Assembly (NCBI GenBank): GCA_018340375.1
Contig: JAFFJZ010000001.1
Location: 50,460,001 to 50,524,000, forward strand
DNA: 64,000 nucleotides
Reading direction: 5' to 3'
From: Gonatopus flavifemur
Lineage: Eukaryota; Arthropoda; Insecta; Hymenoptera; Dryinidae
Under the pieces are notes generated by a model, which ran no database searches, was not told the DNA's origin, and saw only the letters and a program-made list of their open reading frames with translations. Both the position numbers and the translations under genes were made by a program. How positions within the stretch are numbered: the stretch's first letter is position 1; each line of letters begins with the position of its first letter. Positions 23,855 through 33,517 of this stretch are shown here, piece by piece.

Positions 23855-24001
23855 CTGCGTATAGGAAAATTCCGATGATTTTTGACAGTGTAGAATGTTG
23901 CTAATGATTTAACAATAAATGAAAAATATTTGTATAACTGCTGGAACGATAACCTACAACATTTGGTTTCCCATGTGCGCACGAACGTGGGGCCATTATC
24001 C

Positions 24002-24211
24002 ACACTTACCAAAAGGATTTCTCGAAATGAGTGAATTTTTCTTGTCGCTGGGACAAAACTCATTTTTTTTCTTGAGCCTAGAAAATTTTACTTCAATGAA
24101 GAAAAGTTCGTTTTGATTTCAAAAGAAAATTTTCTAGGCTCAAGAAAAAAATGAGTTCTGTCCCAGCGACAAGAAAAATTCTCTTATTTCAAGAAATCCT
24201 TTCTGTGAGTG
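24002..24211. mobile_element. Foldback MITE, copy 2 of a two-copy family
   Basis: The arms are reverse complements and match the element at 2882-3120, including the GTCGCTGGGACAAAACTCAT block and CTTGAGCCTAGAAAATTTTA. The central loop is shorter than in copy 1 and lacks about 30 bp. It ends where another element with a CACGGAGAAAATATT tip begins, so the two are adjacent with almost no spacer. Confidence 0.85.
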
Positions 24212-24754
24212 CACGGAGAAAATATTGTATTATAAATTACTGTGAAAAAATGGTACTGAAGGACCATACCGCATACAGATAAAAAGAAACGTGAAATTAG
24301 CTATAAAATACCATCATTATGTTCGTTAGTGCTGAGGTTGATGCTTGTTTTGAAATTTTTCACAGCAAATGAAACTAAGATCATAAGATTTCGTCTCACG
24401 TGGCTAGTATAGTCCCTCGTTGGCATGTTTTTATAATAATTTTAACCCTCTGAGGATACACTTATAGTTTTCTCAACTATGGGAAACACTGAGTCAGTTT
24501 GACTCGAGTGTTTTTTGATCGCTTACATCTTGGCTTTCAAACATCGTAGAGCAATGTTTTTTTTTTGAGATTCATCGCCGAAGTCTGCAGAATACGAATC
24601 TGAAATCCGCTTTTCTCTACAGTTGATAGTTTTTTCAGAATTCAAACAAATGTGAAGATACTTTTTCAGAGATGTACAACTTTTCGAAATGAAGGATGGG
24701 TCATTTGGAACCCAGTGTTTCCCCAGAAGGTTAGATATAATATTCTCTCCGTGT
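24211..24754. mobile_element. Short-inverted-repeat element with CACGGAGA ends
   Basis: The left tip, CACGGAGAAAATATTGTAT, pairs with the right tip read inward, CACGGAGAGAATATTATAT. The interior of about 500 bp shows no pairing and no coding capacity that I recognise. It belongs to the CAC(G/T)GAGAAAA tip group found throughout the window. Confidence 0.55.
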
Positions 24755-25125
24755 TGAGCCAAGATTGGCTGGCCTGAGCTAATAATAATGAACCGAAATT
24801 GGCTCTACATTTATGCACAAATGGGACAGTTTCTTCTTCACGGTCATATAGAAATTGAAGGCTGAAGAGAGCAAAACATTACTATATCAATTTTGGTGGA
24901 AAACCCGACTTGAAATAATTCGTGGTACTAAAAACTGATTATGAGTTTATTGGATAGTTTTATTATTAGAATTCATCTATCTAGAGTTCATCCATTAGAA
25001 TTCATTATTAGTTTCGTGTATTTCGAATAAAAGCACTTGGATTCTCGGTAAAACGCAAAATTTTGTCGCTGTGGATGTACAAAAATAGAGGATTTTTCTT
25101 CCACTTTGAGGAACTAAGATTTGCT
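24755..25125. other. Gene-free sequence
   Basis: AT-rich DNA with a short direct repeat of TAGAATTCAT(C/T/G) strings near 24968-25010. I see nothing else. Confidence 0.5.
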
Positions 25126-25446
25126 GCATAAAATATATTCAATAAATCTACAGCACAATTGTATCGAAAGAATTGTTTTATCATGTAAGAATACACTGCA
25201 AAGAATAATTTTTGGGGGCTGCCCCCAAAAAATGGTGACAGCAAAGTTCCTCTTCGCCATGATTCGGTGAAATTTTTCTTACTTTGTAGAGGATTCAACG
25301 CCTAGAAAGTTGAATAGTTTTCCAAAAGGAAAAGAAAATTCTTTATTCTGGATTTTTAAAAATTTTCCTTACGATACCTCCTCTTCTCTCCCTCTTTTAC
25401 AGTGTGTAGGTAGATTACTACGTAACGATATACTTTTTGATATTTT
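25126..25446 (+). repeat. Duplicated 320-bp segment, copy 1
   Basis: This matches 27882-28212 in the same orientation with few changes, from AAGATTTGCT through to ACTTTTTGATATTTT. Near 25218 it includes a perfect GC-rich hairpin, TTTTTGGGGGCTGCCCCCAAAA. Inside, TACACTGCAAAGAATAA resembles the tip of the element at 63675-63919, and GACAGCAAAGTTCCTCTT matches its other end, so the pair probably carries a degenerate copy of that element. Confidence 0.9.
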
Positions 25447-25873
25447 TCCGTCTTCTGGGTGTTGAATCCTTCGAAAATTAAGAGTTCTGTGTATGTATTT
25501 TTTGTCTTTCCATTCCAGTTTACTGCAGAAGCAGTTCAACTTGTCAATTCCAAGTGTTATATGAAGAAAAAATCCTCTCCTGTCTTAATGCATGAGTCAC
25601 AATTCAGGCTGAAGTGTTTGAACCATCTTCGAATAGACAATATGAATCTTCGTAAACTGTCAATACAGTATCTCAAGCCGGGACACTTCCGGACGATCTG
25701 TGCGGCACTTTCAAACAATGATGAGCTATGCAATCAGTTTTCCACAGCGAAATTCAAAATTTCCGAAACTGTCCCATGTCTGGAACTCCCCTACTCTCTC
25801 TTATCATCACTTTTTAGGGTAAACGTTTCCACGTGTTCACTTCTCATACTAATATTTAATATTTCATTGTTCA
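25447..25873 (+). other. Unrecognised open frame next to the duplicated segment
   Basis: A frame of 157 codons is open from 25459 to 25932, and its first part (25460-25800) is less AT-rich than its surroundings. The translation (for example NLRKLSIQYLKPGHFRTI) matches nothing I recognise. The 3' part runs into repeat family A. It may be a decayed coding fragment or chance. Confidence 0.2.
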
Positions 25874-26076
25874 TTGACTGCAATCGGGATTTCCCTACAT
25901 GCGGCCATCGGAAAATTCCAATCATGAGATAGGAAATCAATTTCTGGTACATGTTTATCAAATTTACTATAAATTAACCTAAAATTCCGAACCATATGGG
26001 ATTTTTATTATCATTTGCCAGTGAATTTCCGATGAAGTACGGAAAATTCTTACGGTGTGTGAATGCATAATGTGAA
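25874..26076 (-). mobile_element. Repeat family A, copy 3
   Basis: This uninterrupted copy is recognised by the ordered blocks GGAAATCAATTTCTGGTACA, CATATGGGATTTTTATTA, GCCAGTGAATTTCCG and AAATTCTTACGGTGTGTG. They match 15195-15453 in the same order. The ends are less clear than in the other copies. No coding capacity. Confidence 0.6.
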
Positions 26077-26626
26077 ATACATATATAAATATCTAGGTCA
26101 TGCTCATAGTAAATGGCAACGCGATTAGTACACTTAACCAATTATCATTTCTTGTAAAATACGCCACGCGACCTTCAGTCGGTGCGACAGTTGTGTGATG
26201 AAAATTAATGTTTCCATCCAAGCACTGTAGTGGCAGATGATACGATTATACTGATATTTAGTGTTGGATTTCCATATTATGCGCGTAAAAATACTTTTCA
26301 TGTTTTCAATCCTCTTGTACAATATTCATCTAGAACCTCTATATTCCAGATAGCAACTGACAAATGGCCCACGCGTGGGCCGATCTTGGCCCAATTTTGA
26401 CTCATATAGAGCCAAAATCATTCACCAAAAATGGTCCAAGCTTGAGAAAAGCTTAGGATGATAACCTCATGCTAGGCTTGGTACCCAATATTTAGCCATA
26501 AAACAATACTATGCATGGCCGAAGGTATCATGATACATTTATTATGAGGTTTTTGAAGCTTGGCTCATATGACCTAACCGGACCTGGCCCAAGTTGTGTA
26601 TATTAACTTCTGACAAGCTTCAACTT
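26077..26626. other. Gene-free sequence rich in TTGGC/GCCAA words
   Basis: From about 26360 there is a run of TTGGCCCAA, TGGCCCACGCGTGGGCC and AAGCTTGG words, akin to those in the tandem array at 27155-27490. TGGCCCACGCGTGGGCC at 26366 is an almost perfect palindrome. I see no gene. Confidence 0.5.
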
Positions 26627-26726
26627 GGTTCTTCATACTTCTTAGAAGAAAGAAATACATCATTCTTCATGACATTCCATTTGTGACATGAAGAATCATT
26701 ATTCATCATAACAATAATTAATATTG
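26627..26726 (+). repeat. 100-bp direct repeat, left copy
   Basis: From GGTTCTTCATACTTCTTAGA to ATAATTAATATTG this matches 27012-27111 with about five differences. The two copies enclose the 250-bp dispersed repeat at 26742-27002. The arrangement could be a target duplicated on insertion, or terminal repeats of a small TRIM-like element. Confidence 0.85.
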
Positions 26727-26741
26727 TTAAAACTCTGATTC

Positions 26742-27002
26742 ATCAATTTATTTTGAGGCCAATTAGTGCAGTGTATGTTGCGTTTGTTATAATTGGATAC
26801 CATATTACCATTGATTTATGAAACTATTTTGAAGCATCCAAAATACGAAATGATCTATAATGATGCAGAGAACTTCTGTTTCCTTTGAAATCGTTGGATA
26901 AAATCACACATCAAAAACTCAACTCCCTTCGGACATTTGGAGAAAAAGTTTATTTTACACATTTATTTTATTGTAATTTTTATTTTGAGTACACAAGTAC
27001 TT
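26742..27002 (+). repeat. Dispersed 250-bp repeat, copy 2
   Basis: This is the second copy of the repeat at 18963-19220, in the same orientation. Here it is flanked closely by two 100-bp direct repeats, whereas the other copy has none of that flanking sequence. It is therefore a unit able to occur alone. Confidence 0.85.
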
Positions 27003-27011
27003 CTCGGTACT

Positions 27012-27111
27012 GGTTCTTCATACTTCTTAGAAGACAAAAATACATCATTCTTCACGACATCCCATTTGTGACATGAAGAATCATTATTCATCATAACAAT
27101 AATTAATATTG
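27012..27111 (+). repeat. 100-bp direct repeat, right copy
   Basis: This is the right-hand partner of 26627-26726. The sequence diverges from the left copy immediately after ATAATTAATATTG, so the duplicated unit has sharp edges. Confidence 0.85.
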
Positions 27112-27154
27112 GTATGACTTTGAGATAATTACAAGCATGAAGATGCAGTATAGT

Positions 27155-27490
27155 TTCTCGAATAACCAACGGTTCCCAATTGGCCCAATATTGGTTCACC
27201 ATGTTTGGCAGTTATTGAGTGTTTTGTCAAGCTTCAACTACTTGTTATGATGCATTTCCTATGAAACGTGGTATGGATTCTCAAATAACAAATGGTTTTA
27301 TATTGGGTGGATATTGGTTCGCTATGCTTGTCAGTTCCACATTTTGCCAAGCTCACACAAGTTGTCATATTGGCATTCTCTATGAAACCCGGTGTGCGTT
27401 CTGGAATAACCAACGATTGTTTATTGAACCAATATTGCTTCGCAATGCTTGGCAGCCCAATATCTTGCCAAGCTTGGATCACTTGATAGT
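27155..27490 (+). repeat. Tandem array, about three 110-120 bp units
   Basis: The landmarks AATAACCAACG / ATAACAAATGG, ATATTGGTTCGCTATGCTTG, TTTTGCCAAGCT and CTATGAAAC recur in order at a period near 120 bp, starting at about 27160, 27283 and 27402. The units are diverged. Each contains a TTGGCA...TTGCCAAG inverted pair, so each unit can fold. The first part of the array resembles words upstream at 26360-26640. Confidence 0.7.
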
Positions 27491-27881
27491 ATTGACATTT
27501 CTTACCTGGGATTAATTGAAAGTGAGTTCTTTCACTTCACAACAAATTATGAAAATTCCTCCCAAAAATGGTGGCAGCAAACTTTCTCCATGGAATGGGA
27601 ACCATCGATTTATCATTCATTGGTTTTTTCCTCGCTTGTGAAGAATTGAATACTCAAAAAGCAGAATGGTTCCTCAATGTGTAAGGGAAATTTCCTAGTT
27701 TTGATGAAAAAATAATTCACCTTGATCAGGAGAAACAATCTAATATTTAAATTAAAAAAAACTGTTCATAATTTTGACAGGGTAGAAGCTTTTCCAGACC
27801 AATTCGTGACACGAACACCTTGCACAAAGGTTTTCGATTTGTTGAAAGTGACATTCACTACGTTAACGTTGAATACACTGT
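27491..27881. other. Gene-free sequence between repeats
   Basis: AT-rich DNA. CCCAAAAATGGTGGCAGCAAAC near 27560 resembles part of the duplicated segment (CCAAAAAATGGTGACAGCAAA), which suggests a third, very degenerate trace of it. Confidence 0.45.
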
Positions 27882-28212
27882 AAGATTTGCTAAATAAAAT
27901 ATATTCAATAAATCTACAGTACAATTGTATCGAAAGAGTTGTTTTATTATATGAGAATACACTGCAAAGAATAATTTTTGGGGGCTGCCCCCAAAAAATA
28001 GTACCAGCAAAGTTCCTCTTCGCCATGATTTGGTGGAATTTTTCTTACTTCGTAGAGGATTCAACAACCAGGAAGTTGAATAGTTTTCCAAAAGGAAAAG
28101 AAAATTCTTTATTCTGGATTTTTAAAAATTTTCCTCACGATACCTTCTCTTCTCTCCCTCTTTCACAGTGTGTAGGTACATCACTACGTAACGATATACT
28201 TTTTGATATTTT
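27882..28212 (+). repeat. Duplicated 320-bp segment, copy 2
   Basis: This matches 25126-25446 and includes the same GGGGGCTGCCCCC hairpin (about 27980). The flanks of the two copies differ, apart from a TACACTG string just upstream here (27874). Direct orientation at 2.75 kb spacing could support unequal exchange. Confidence 0.9.
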
Positions 28213-29034
28213 GTATGACCTGTAACAATAGATTTCTCATCATATTCCTGTAATTCAGAAACCAATATTACAAGAAACAACTATTGATGTTCAAACAGTC
28301 AAATTCAGTTCAAATATCCTTTCTCTTTTACGATACAGACCGCTTTGATCTATCGAGAACGCAACAGATAGGAATACAGTTATCTTGAATGGATCGAACA
28401 AAATGGATTTCCTGTGAAACATAAGCGTTAGCGTTTCATTTCCAGCTGGTTGATTTTCGTGGATTTTTTCTCCTATTAAACAGTTAATTTGTCGTAATAC
28501 TTGGAGATATAAACTCGATGGGCGATACAATACATCTGATTATTCGGGTTTTGAGAAGGAGTAGAGAGAACAATAACACGAGAGTAATTTTGCGTGCCCT
28601 GAGAGTACTTCTTGAAGACCGATAAGATTGAACCAGGATTCTGAGATAACGAAAATATCAGCAATCACAATGAACTCCATTCAGTGACATTCGTGCAAAC
28701 CATGCAAGTGGTCTGATATTTGCCATTGCCTTATAGCTCTATATTATTTTTCTTTTTCACTGTACACATAAATTAAATTCTTAAGTCGTAAATTCATTTC
28801 TCCATTGAGAATGCAAATGCATGCATACCTCCGTCTTATCGAGCCAGCATATCCCAAAAATCCGTTTCTTATTCAGCTTCAATGGATAAATGGTAAGAAA
28901 ATGAGATAATAAAACTGCGAAATTCACCGGATTAAGAATAAAGTAGAGAAAAAAAGTTCATTCTTTTGTTGTACCGAGAAGAGAGTGGATTTTAGGTTGA
29001 ACGAACAGTACATGGGAAGTTCTCAATAGTGCCT
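28213..29034. other. Gene-free sequence
   Basis: I see no supportable gene, repeat with paired ends or regulatory signal. Short frames on the minus strand (28291-28664) overlap each other and have no recognisable content. Confidence 0.5.
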
Positions 29035-30110
29035 CGGTACGCAGGTAAAGGCTCATTCCCTAATAGAAAGTTCGATATAGAAAACATCAGGTCCAGATCA
29101 GGCATGCCTGATTTCCGTTCAGGGCCTGACTTGAGTATCTGATAAGGCCCTGACAAAAATGTAACGCAGGGAAAAGACAAGGTTCCGATCAGGGAAACCA
29201 AACGTTTCCCAATCAGGATCTAATCAGGGTAGTAATTGAATTCCCAATCAGGACCTGGTCCAGGTGTGGCAGCGAAATCTACTTTTGCTGGGTTCCTTTT
29301 GCCAGAGCAGCAAATTTTTTGCTGTGACAGCAAACTATTTGCTGTTCCAGCAATCTTGTTAGCTGCGACAGCGAATTTTTAGCTGCGGCAGCAAAAAATG
29401 TTTGCTATCCCAGCAAAATTTGTTTGCTATTCTGTATATAATACTGAAAATTTGCTGGCGGAGCAAACATTTTTTGCTGCCACAGCTACAAAATTGCTGT
29501 CGTAGGTAACACGATTGCTGTTATAGCAAATTTTTAGCTAGGTCAGCAAAAAATTTTGCTATTCTATATATAATACCTCGATTTGCTGCGTCAGCAAATT
29601 TTTTCTCTCCGTGCAATCACGACCTCATCTGAGCTATATTCTAACATCCAATTGAATTTTCAAGGAATTCACTTCTCATAAAATTTTTTGAAACTCCCCC
29701 AACAGAACAAATCCTACTGATGATCCAAATAGACCTTAGTGGAACATTTAAAAAAGATAGGTAAATTTCTAATGAGTCCTGTGCAAAGTCTGAAAAGTTT
29801 GATACATTTATCGTTCTGAATTGATCAGGTCCTGATTCGGCTGTCTTGTCGGGTATCCCATGATTGAAATACGGATGAGCCAAGGCAATCCTGATCAGGT
29901 CCTGATCAAGATATCTTGACAGTTACCTCACAATTCAAATACGGATGAGTCAAGGCAATCCTGATCAGGTTCTGATAGGAATACCATGCCTGAGTTACTG
30001 AAAGGGAGAATCTGACTGGGACCTGTCAAGAACCTCGCGTTACATTATTGCAAGGTCCTAAACAGAATGCCATGTCAGGACCTGATAAGGTGATTAAAAG
30101 TTTTCCTTAA
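29035..30110. repeat. Array of CAGGACCTGAT-type short palindromes
   Basis: Within about 1 kb, words such as ATCAGGTCCTGAT, ATCAGGACCTGG, AGGGCCTGAC and TCAGGCATGCCTGAT occur more than fifteen times on both sides of an inserted TTGCTG element (29276-29615). A longer unit, ACGGATGAG(C/T)CAAGGCAATC plus CTGATCAGGT, is tandemly duplicated at about 29871 and 29940 (period about 66 bp). The pattern continues through the insertion, so the insertion came later. No coding content. Confidence 0.75.
29276..29615. mobile_element. TTGCTG-type element, solo copy
   Basis: The element is almost wholly made of short hairpins of the form TTTGCTG-N(2-6)-CAGCAAA, roughly a dozen, in which the spacer and flanks vary. 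Two half-units end in TATATAATA. The right end is a CTCTCCGTGCA tip, the complement of the CACGGAGAG tip group; the left end is less clear. It matches the two ends of the interrupted element at 14537-15571. Confidence 0.75.
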
Positions 30111-30949
30111 TTAGGATTTCCCTATTGCAGCCTTTCGAGGGCCATCCTTTGAATAGGAAATTCCCTGTCAAATTCCTGCTAGGGTTGATTTCAAATATTT
30201 GGTCTACCAGACAAATTGGAAAAATCTATCACAAGAATACATTCAAGGGGTTATATACAGTTGAAATTTTCAGGAAATCGATTTCTGAAAATTTCATTTT
30301 CTCAATGTGCATACATTTGAGTACACACACAGAAAATTTCAAGTCAATCCGGCAATTATTGTCCAAGTTACACGCATATTTGTGAAATTTTTTTATTCCA
30401 TGTCAAGTGCTTTTGAAACTTTGAATGCGTTTTTCTCCAAATTGTGTTCTCAAAGTCGGTGATGAGGATTTCTCGAAAACGGCTGGACCGATCAGTCTCA
30501 AATTTTAACACAAGCTTGTTGACCATATTTTTTCAATAATTAATCGAAGGTTTCTTTTTACCTATGAATATTTTATTCAGAAATAAATTAAGGCCAAAAT
30601 TTTTGTGAAAAAGCCGCTGTTCCGTCAAAAAATTTTATTTTTCTTATTCTTTCGATTAATTACCAAATTAAACATTACTTCAACGAATCCCCTCTGGTTT
30701 TTTCATTTCAAAAGATTCAGTCCCGAGATATTGTGGTCACCGCAAAGCGCTTTTTTTTTAGAGGAGCTCCTGGAGATCAGCTATAACAGCTCTCAAAATT
30801 AATATTTTTACAAATGAAAATGTTAAAATACAGTTCAAAGTTATCTCAATATGTTTACAAATTTCCACATCCATCAATTCAACTGTCTTTTCAGGAAAAA
30901 TTCTTGAAGAATCGCTTTTTTGCGCCTCTTAACTGTATATAACCAGGAA
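30111..30949. other. Gene-free, probably old repeat sequence
   Basis: It includes TCTCGAAAACGGCTGGACCG near 30473, a word of the kind often found inside old insect repeats. I could not find terminal repeats. Short frames are unsupported. Confidence 0.45.
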
Positions 30950-31165
30950 CGGACTATGGCCTGTGCCAACGGCGCCATTGCACAAGGGCGGCAGGCCGTT
31001 AAAAGGACGGCAATCGGGTCGAAAGAAAATTTTTTTCATTTGAATAATTTAAAAATAATGTTTAGTAGAATATTAAATTCTACGCAATAAAACAATATTT
31101 TCTGGTGATGAATATTTTCGTGAAAAATTCATTTTCGCTGCAATATAAAGGGCGGCAAGCTTTGT
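30950..31165. repeat. GGGCGGCA-containing repeat remnant
   Basis: A GC-rich block (30953-31020) with GGCGCC and GGGCGGCAGGCCG lies in AT-rich DNA, and GGGCGGCAAG recurs at about 31150. Blocks of this kind occur in degraded hAT-type repeats of insects, but without end sequences I cannot classify it. Confidence 0.35.
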
Positions 31166-33454
31166 AATATAACCCCTTAATTGAGTAATAGAGCATTATA
31201 ATGAATAATTTTCAACGAAATATGAACATACGCTGGATTTTTTTTTGACACTTCGATTTTCTCAAATACCGACACATGTTTACATCGATATTATTTACCT
31301 CATAAACAGTGATAGATATACGCATTCTAACAGATATGGACACGAGTAAGATAATACAGATGTATTAGTTACAGATCGAATATTGCATTTCCATCGAGAA
31401 TTACAAAATCCCTTCTCTTCATTCTTCATTGTGTGTGTTTCTTCTCTCCCTTTTCCTAGCCAACGCTTTTGTTATCAGACGATAATGACAATCATCAGGA
31501 TGGGACAGAATAATTTGAATCCATAAACGTGTCCCAAGTAATAGACGATGGTACACCGCCCTTGTGGTTAATGATATTAAGAGTTGACTTACTACTTTAT
31601 CGTGACTGGTGATTTCAGTCGAGACCTGATTGAACCAACGAGGTCTTTGTTAATCAGCATACAAGAGGAGGGGATGTTGGTATTTTTTCTCCTTTTTCAT
31701 CGATGTATTGTTGCAGTGGTGTTCAGTGCTCACGCAAAGATGTACCACGATAGCGTTCAGTGACATTCATCGCACCTAGTGGCTTCGAAAAGTTCGTAAC
31801 AGTGATGAAAATTATTTACGTAACTCAGTATTCTCATAACGAATAACGAACGACGATGATCGATGGAATAAAAATATTACAATTTTTATTCGTTGATTTG
31901 ATTTTAAACTCATCATTTACGAAACTGTGTTGATTTGATTATGATTGAACCATTGGAATTATTATGTTTTGGTACTTCGATATTTTATATTATCCCATTA
32001 TTAGTGGAAGTAATTTCAAATTCAGGAGCAATTCTATAATGATGAAGATTTTTTCTACAAATTTGTGCCACAGTAAATGAAATTCGGTAGTGTGTATACA
32101 GTTGAATAGCGTCTTTGTTTCACGGAATACTCGGCTAACGGTATTATGGAAAAAAAACAGTCGTTCTGTGAGTAGCCGTGGAATTTCGTCACGGTCGTTA
32201 CACTTTGCGACTTCATGACGGTATATCATTTCGTTCCGGAGTTTGAAAGACGTTAAACATGTACAAGGCTAAAGGCCAAAAGGATTTATGCTACATTGTT
32301 GGGTGTACAACATATGCCATGCACTCGAGTATTTAGACTTTTTTATGATGTTTATAGTTCAAATGATACAGTAATTGGCTGTTACGGCGGCTTAGTTCTC
32401 GAGCGGGTACGAGTTGTCTTACTCTATGTAATTGTATTAATTATCAACCTGTGCAGGGAGATCGTTTATTTCTTTCGTGGCTCGAAGATCTATCTGACAC
32501 AAGACTTTATTGTTTTGTTTCAAATATGATTCTTATTTGAGTTAATATTGTGATTTCATGAAATTAAATCATTTATAATTAACGTGAAATGTTTTCAGAA
32601 TCAACGAATAATCGAAATTTCATACTTCGTTTAAAATTTCATTCTTCTGGTATATAAAGAATGATATTATATAAGAGTTGAAGATTATATTGCTTGTCAT
32701 GGTAACTGAGCGATTTAATGAGAGGTATTTTAGCAATATATTTTTTAATATTATTTTAATAGTAGGGTTTCGAAGTTTATAATTGAGTTGAGAGTTCATT
32801 TCGCCAATCTGTTGCATGAATTTCGAATTCTTCTAAATTCTGTGAATTAATTGTGAATAGATTTCTTTGTTTAGAGATAGGAGAATTCTCATCTTACCTT
32901 AGTAAGTCATCTTTCAGACATATCTCAAGTACTGGACGTGATATTGAGAGATGATTTTCTAAACCACTTTTGGTCGAAATTTAGCTATCTCACGATTCAC
33001 ATCTCTCGATGAATTAGCGATTTGTGAAAGTATTCCACCACATTTTGTATTGTATTCTGCATTACATCACTTATTACAATTAATAACGTTGAGGTGAAGA
33101 AACCACACGCAATCAATCATTCGATCACATAAATAGATTCAACATATATATAAATAAGTGAGAAATATGAGTATTTCTAGTGCGATCAGTGTAAGAATAA
33201 TCAGATTATATGTAAATCGACCGCAGAAAATCTGAACCGGCGCCTAAGTATGGGGCGACAAGAGTCTACGAGTTTGTTTGTATTATTCATTAGAGATGTT
33301 TTGAGATGTCTCGATTGATTATGCAGTAAAGAAACGGAATTTGTTCGATCTTTCTGCTGTTTTATGGCAACTGGAATTGTAATGAACCTACAACAAATCA
33401 ACGGTATTATTATAAAATCGAATCGACTAACTCTCGTTCTCTTTTATTTTCCAG
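31166..33454 (+). other. Sequence upstream of the coding exon, intron or 5' region
   Basis: I see no coding. It ends in the pyrimidine-rich acceptor of the large exon. At 31690-31800 a less AT-rich stretch carries GTTCAGTGCTCACG and GTTCAGTGACATTC, initiator-like strings that could mark an alternative non-coding first exon. There is no strong donor to confirm it. Confidence 0.4.
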
Positions 33455-33488
33455 GAAATCACAAATACCGTAACGCGGATGCCCGAGG
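33455..33488 (+). promoter_or_regulatory. Splice acceptor and exon-encoded 5' UTR
   Basis: A tract, CTCTCGTTCTCTTTTATTTT, ends in CCAG at 33454. The exon then has 34 bases before the start codon. In the frame of the protein there is a TAA at 33471-33473, so translation cannot enter from an upstream exon and the start must lie in this exon. This places all upstream exons in the untranslated leader. Confidence 0.85.
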
Positions 33489-33517
33489 ATGGAGTCGGAG
33501 CGTGTAAACGGAGATAA
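33479..33517 (+). promoter_or_regulatory. Upstream ORF overlapping the main start codon
   Basis: ATG at 33479 opens a 12-codon frame (MPEDGVGACKRR) that ends in TAA at 33517, after passing over the main ATG at 33489 in another frame. Its context (CGGATGC, C at -3) is weak, while the main ATG has A at -3 and G at +4 (AGGATGG). Leaky scanning would allow both. The arrangement can dampen translation of the main frame. Confidence 0.6.

Larger units (their letters stand above)
22061..23894 (+). mobile_element. Repeat family A, copy 2, split by a mariner and a hAT MITE
   Basis: The pieces 22118-22222, 23547-23605 and 23863-23894 line up in order with the uninterrupted copies at 15195-15453 and 25874-26076 read on the other strand. 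The shared landmarks are GCGTTAGGAATT, AATTTACCGG, TATGGGAAATTTTATA, GATTGATTTCC and AAAATTCCGAT. The right tip, read inward, is TACACTGTCAAAAATCATCG. The left edge is less certain and may lie at 22061, next to the preceding MITE. Removing the two inserts restores a segment about the size of the other copies. Confidence 0.7.

Noticed and set aside
26627..27111. Reading the 100-bp direct repeats as LTRs of a retrotransposon
   Set aside because: There is no TG...CA edge, primer-binding site or polypurine tract, and the enclosed sequence exists as a separate repeat elsewhere in the window.
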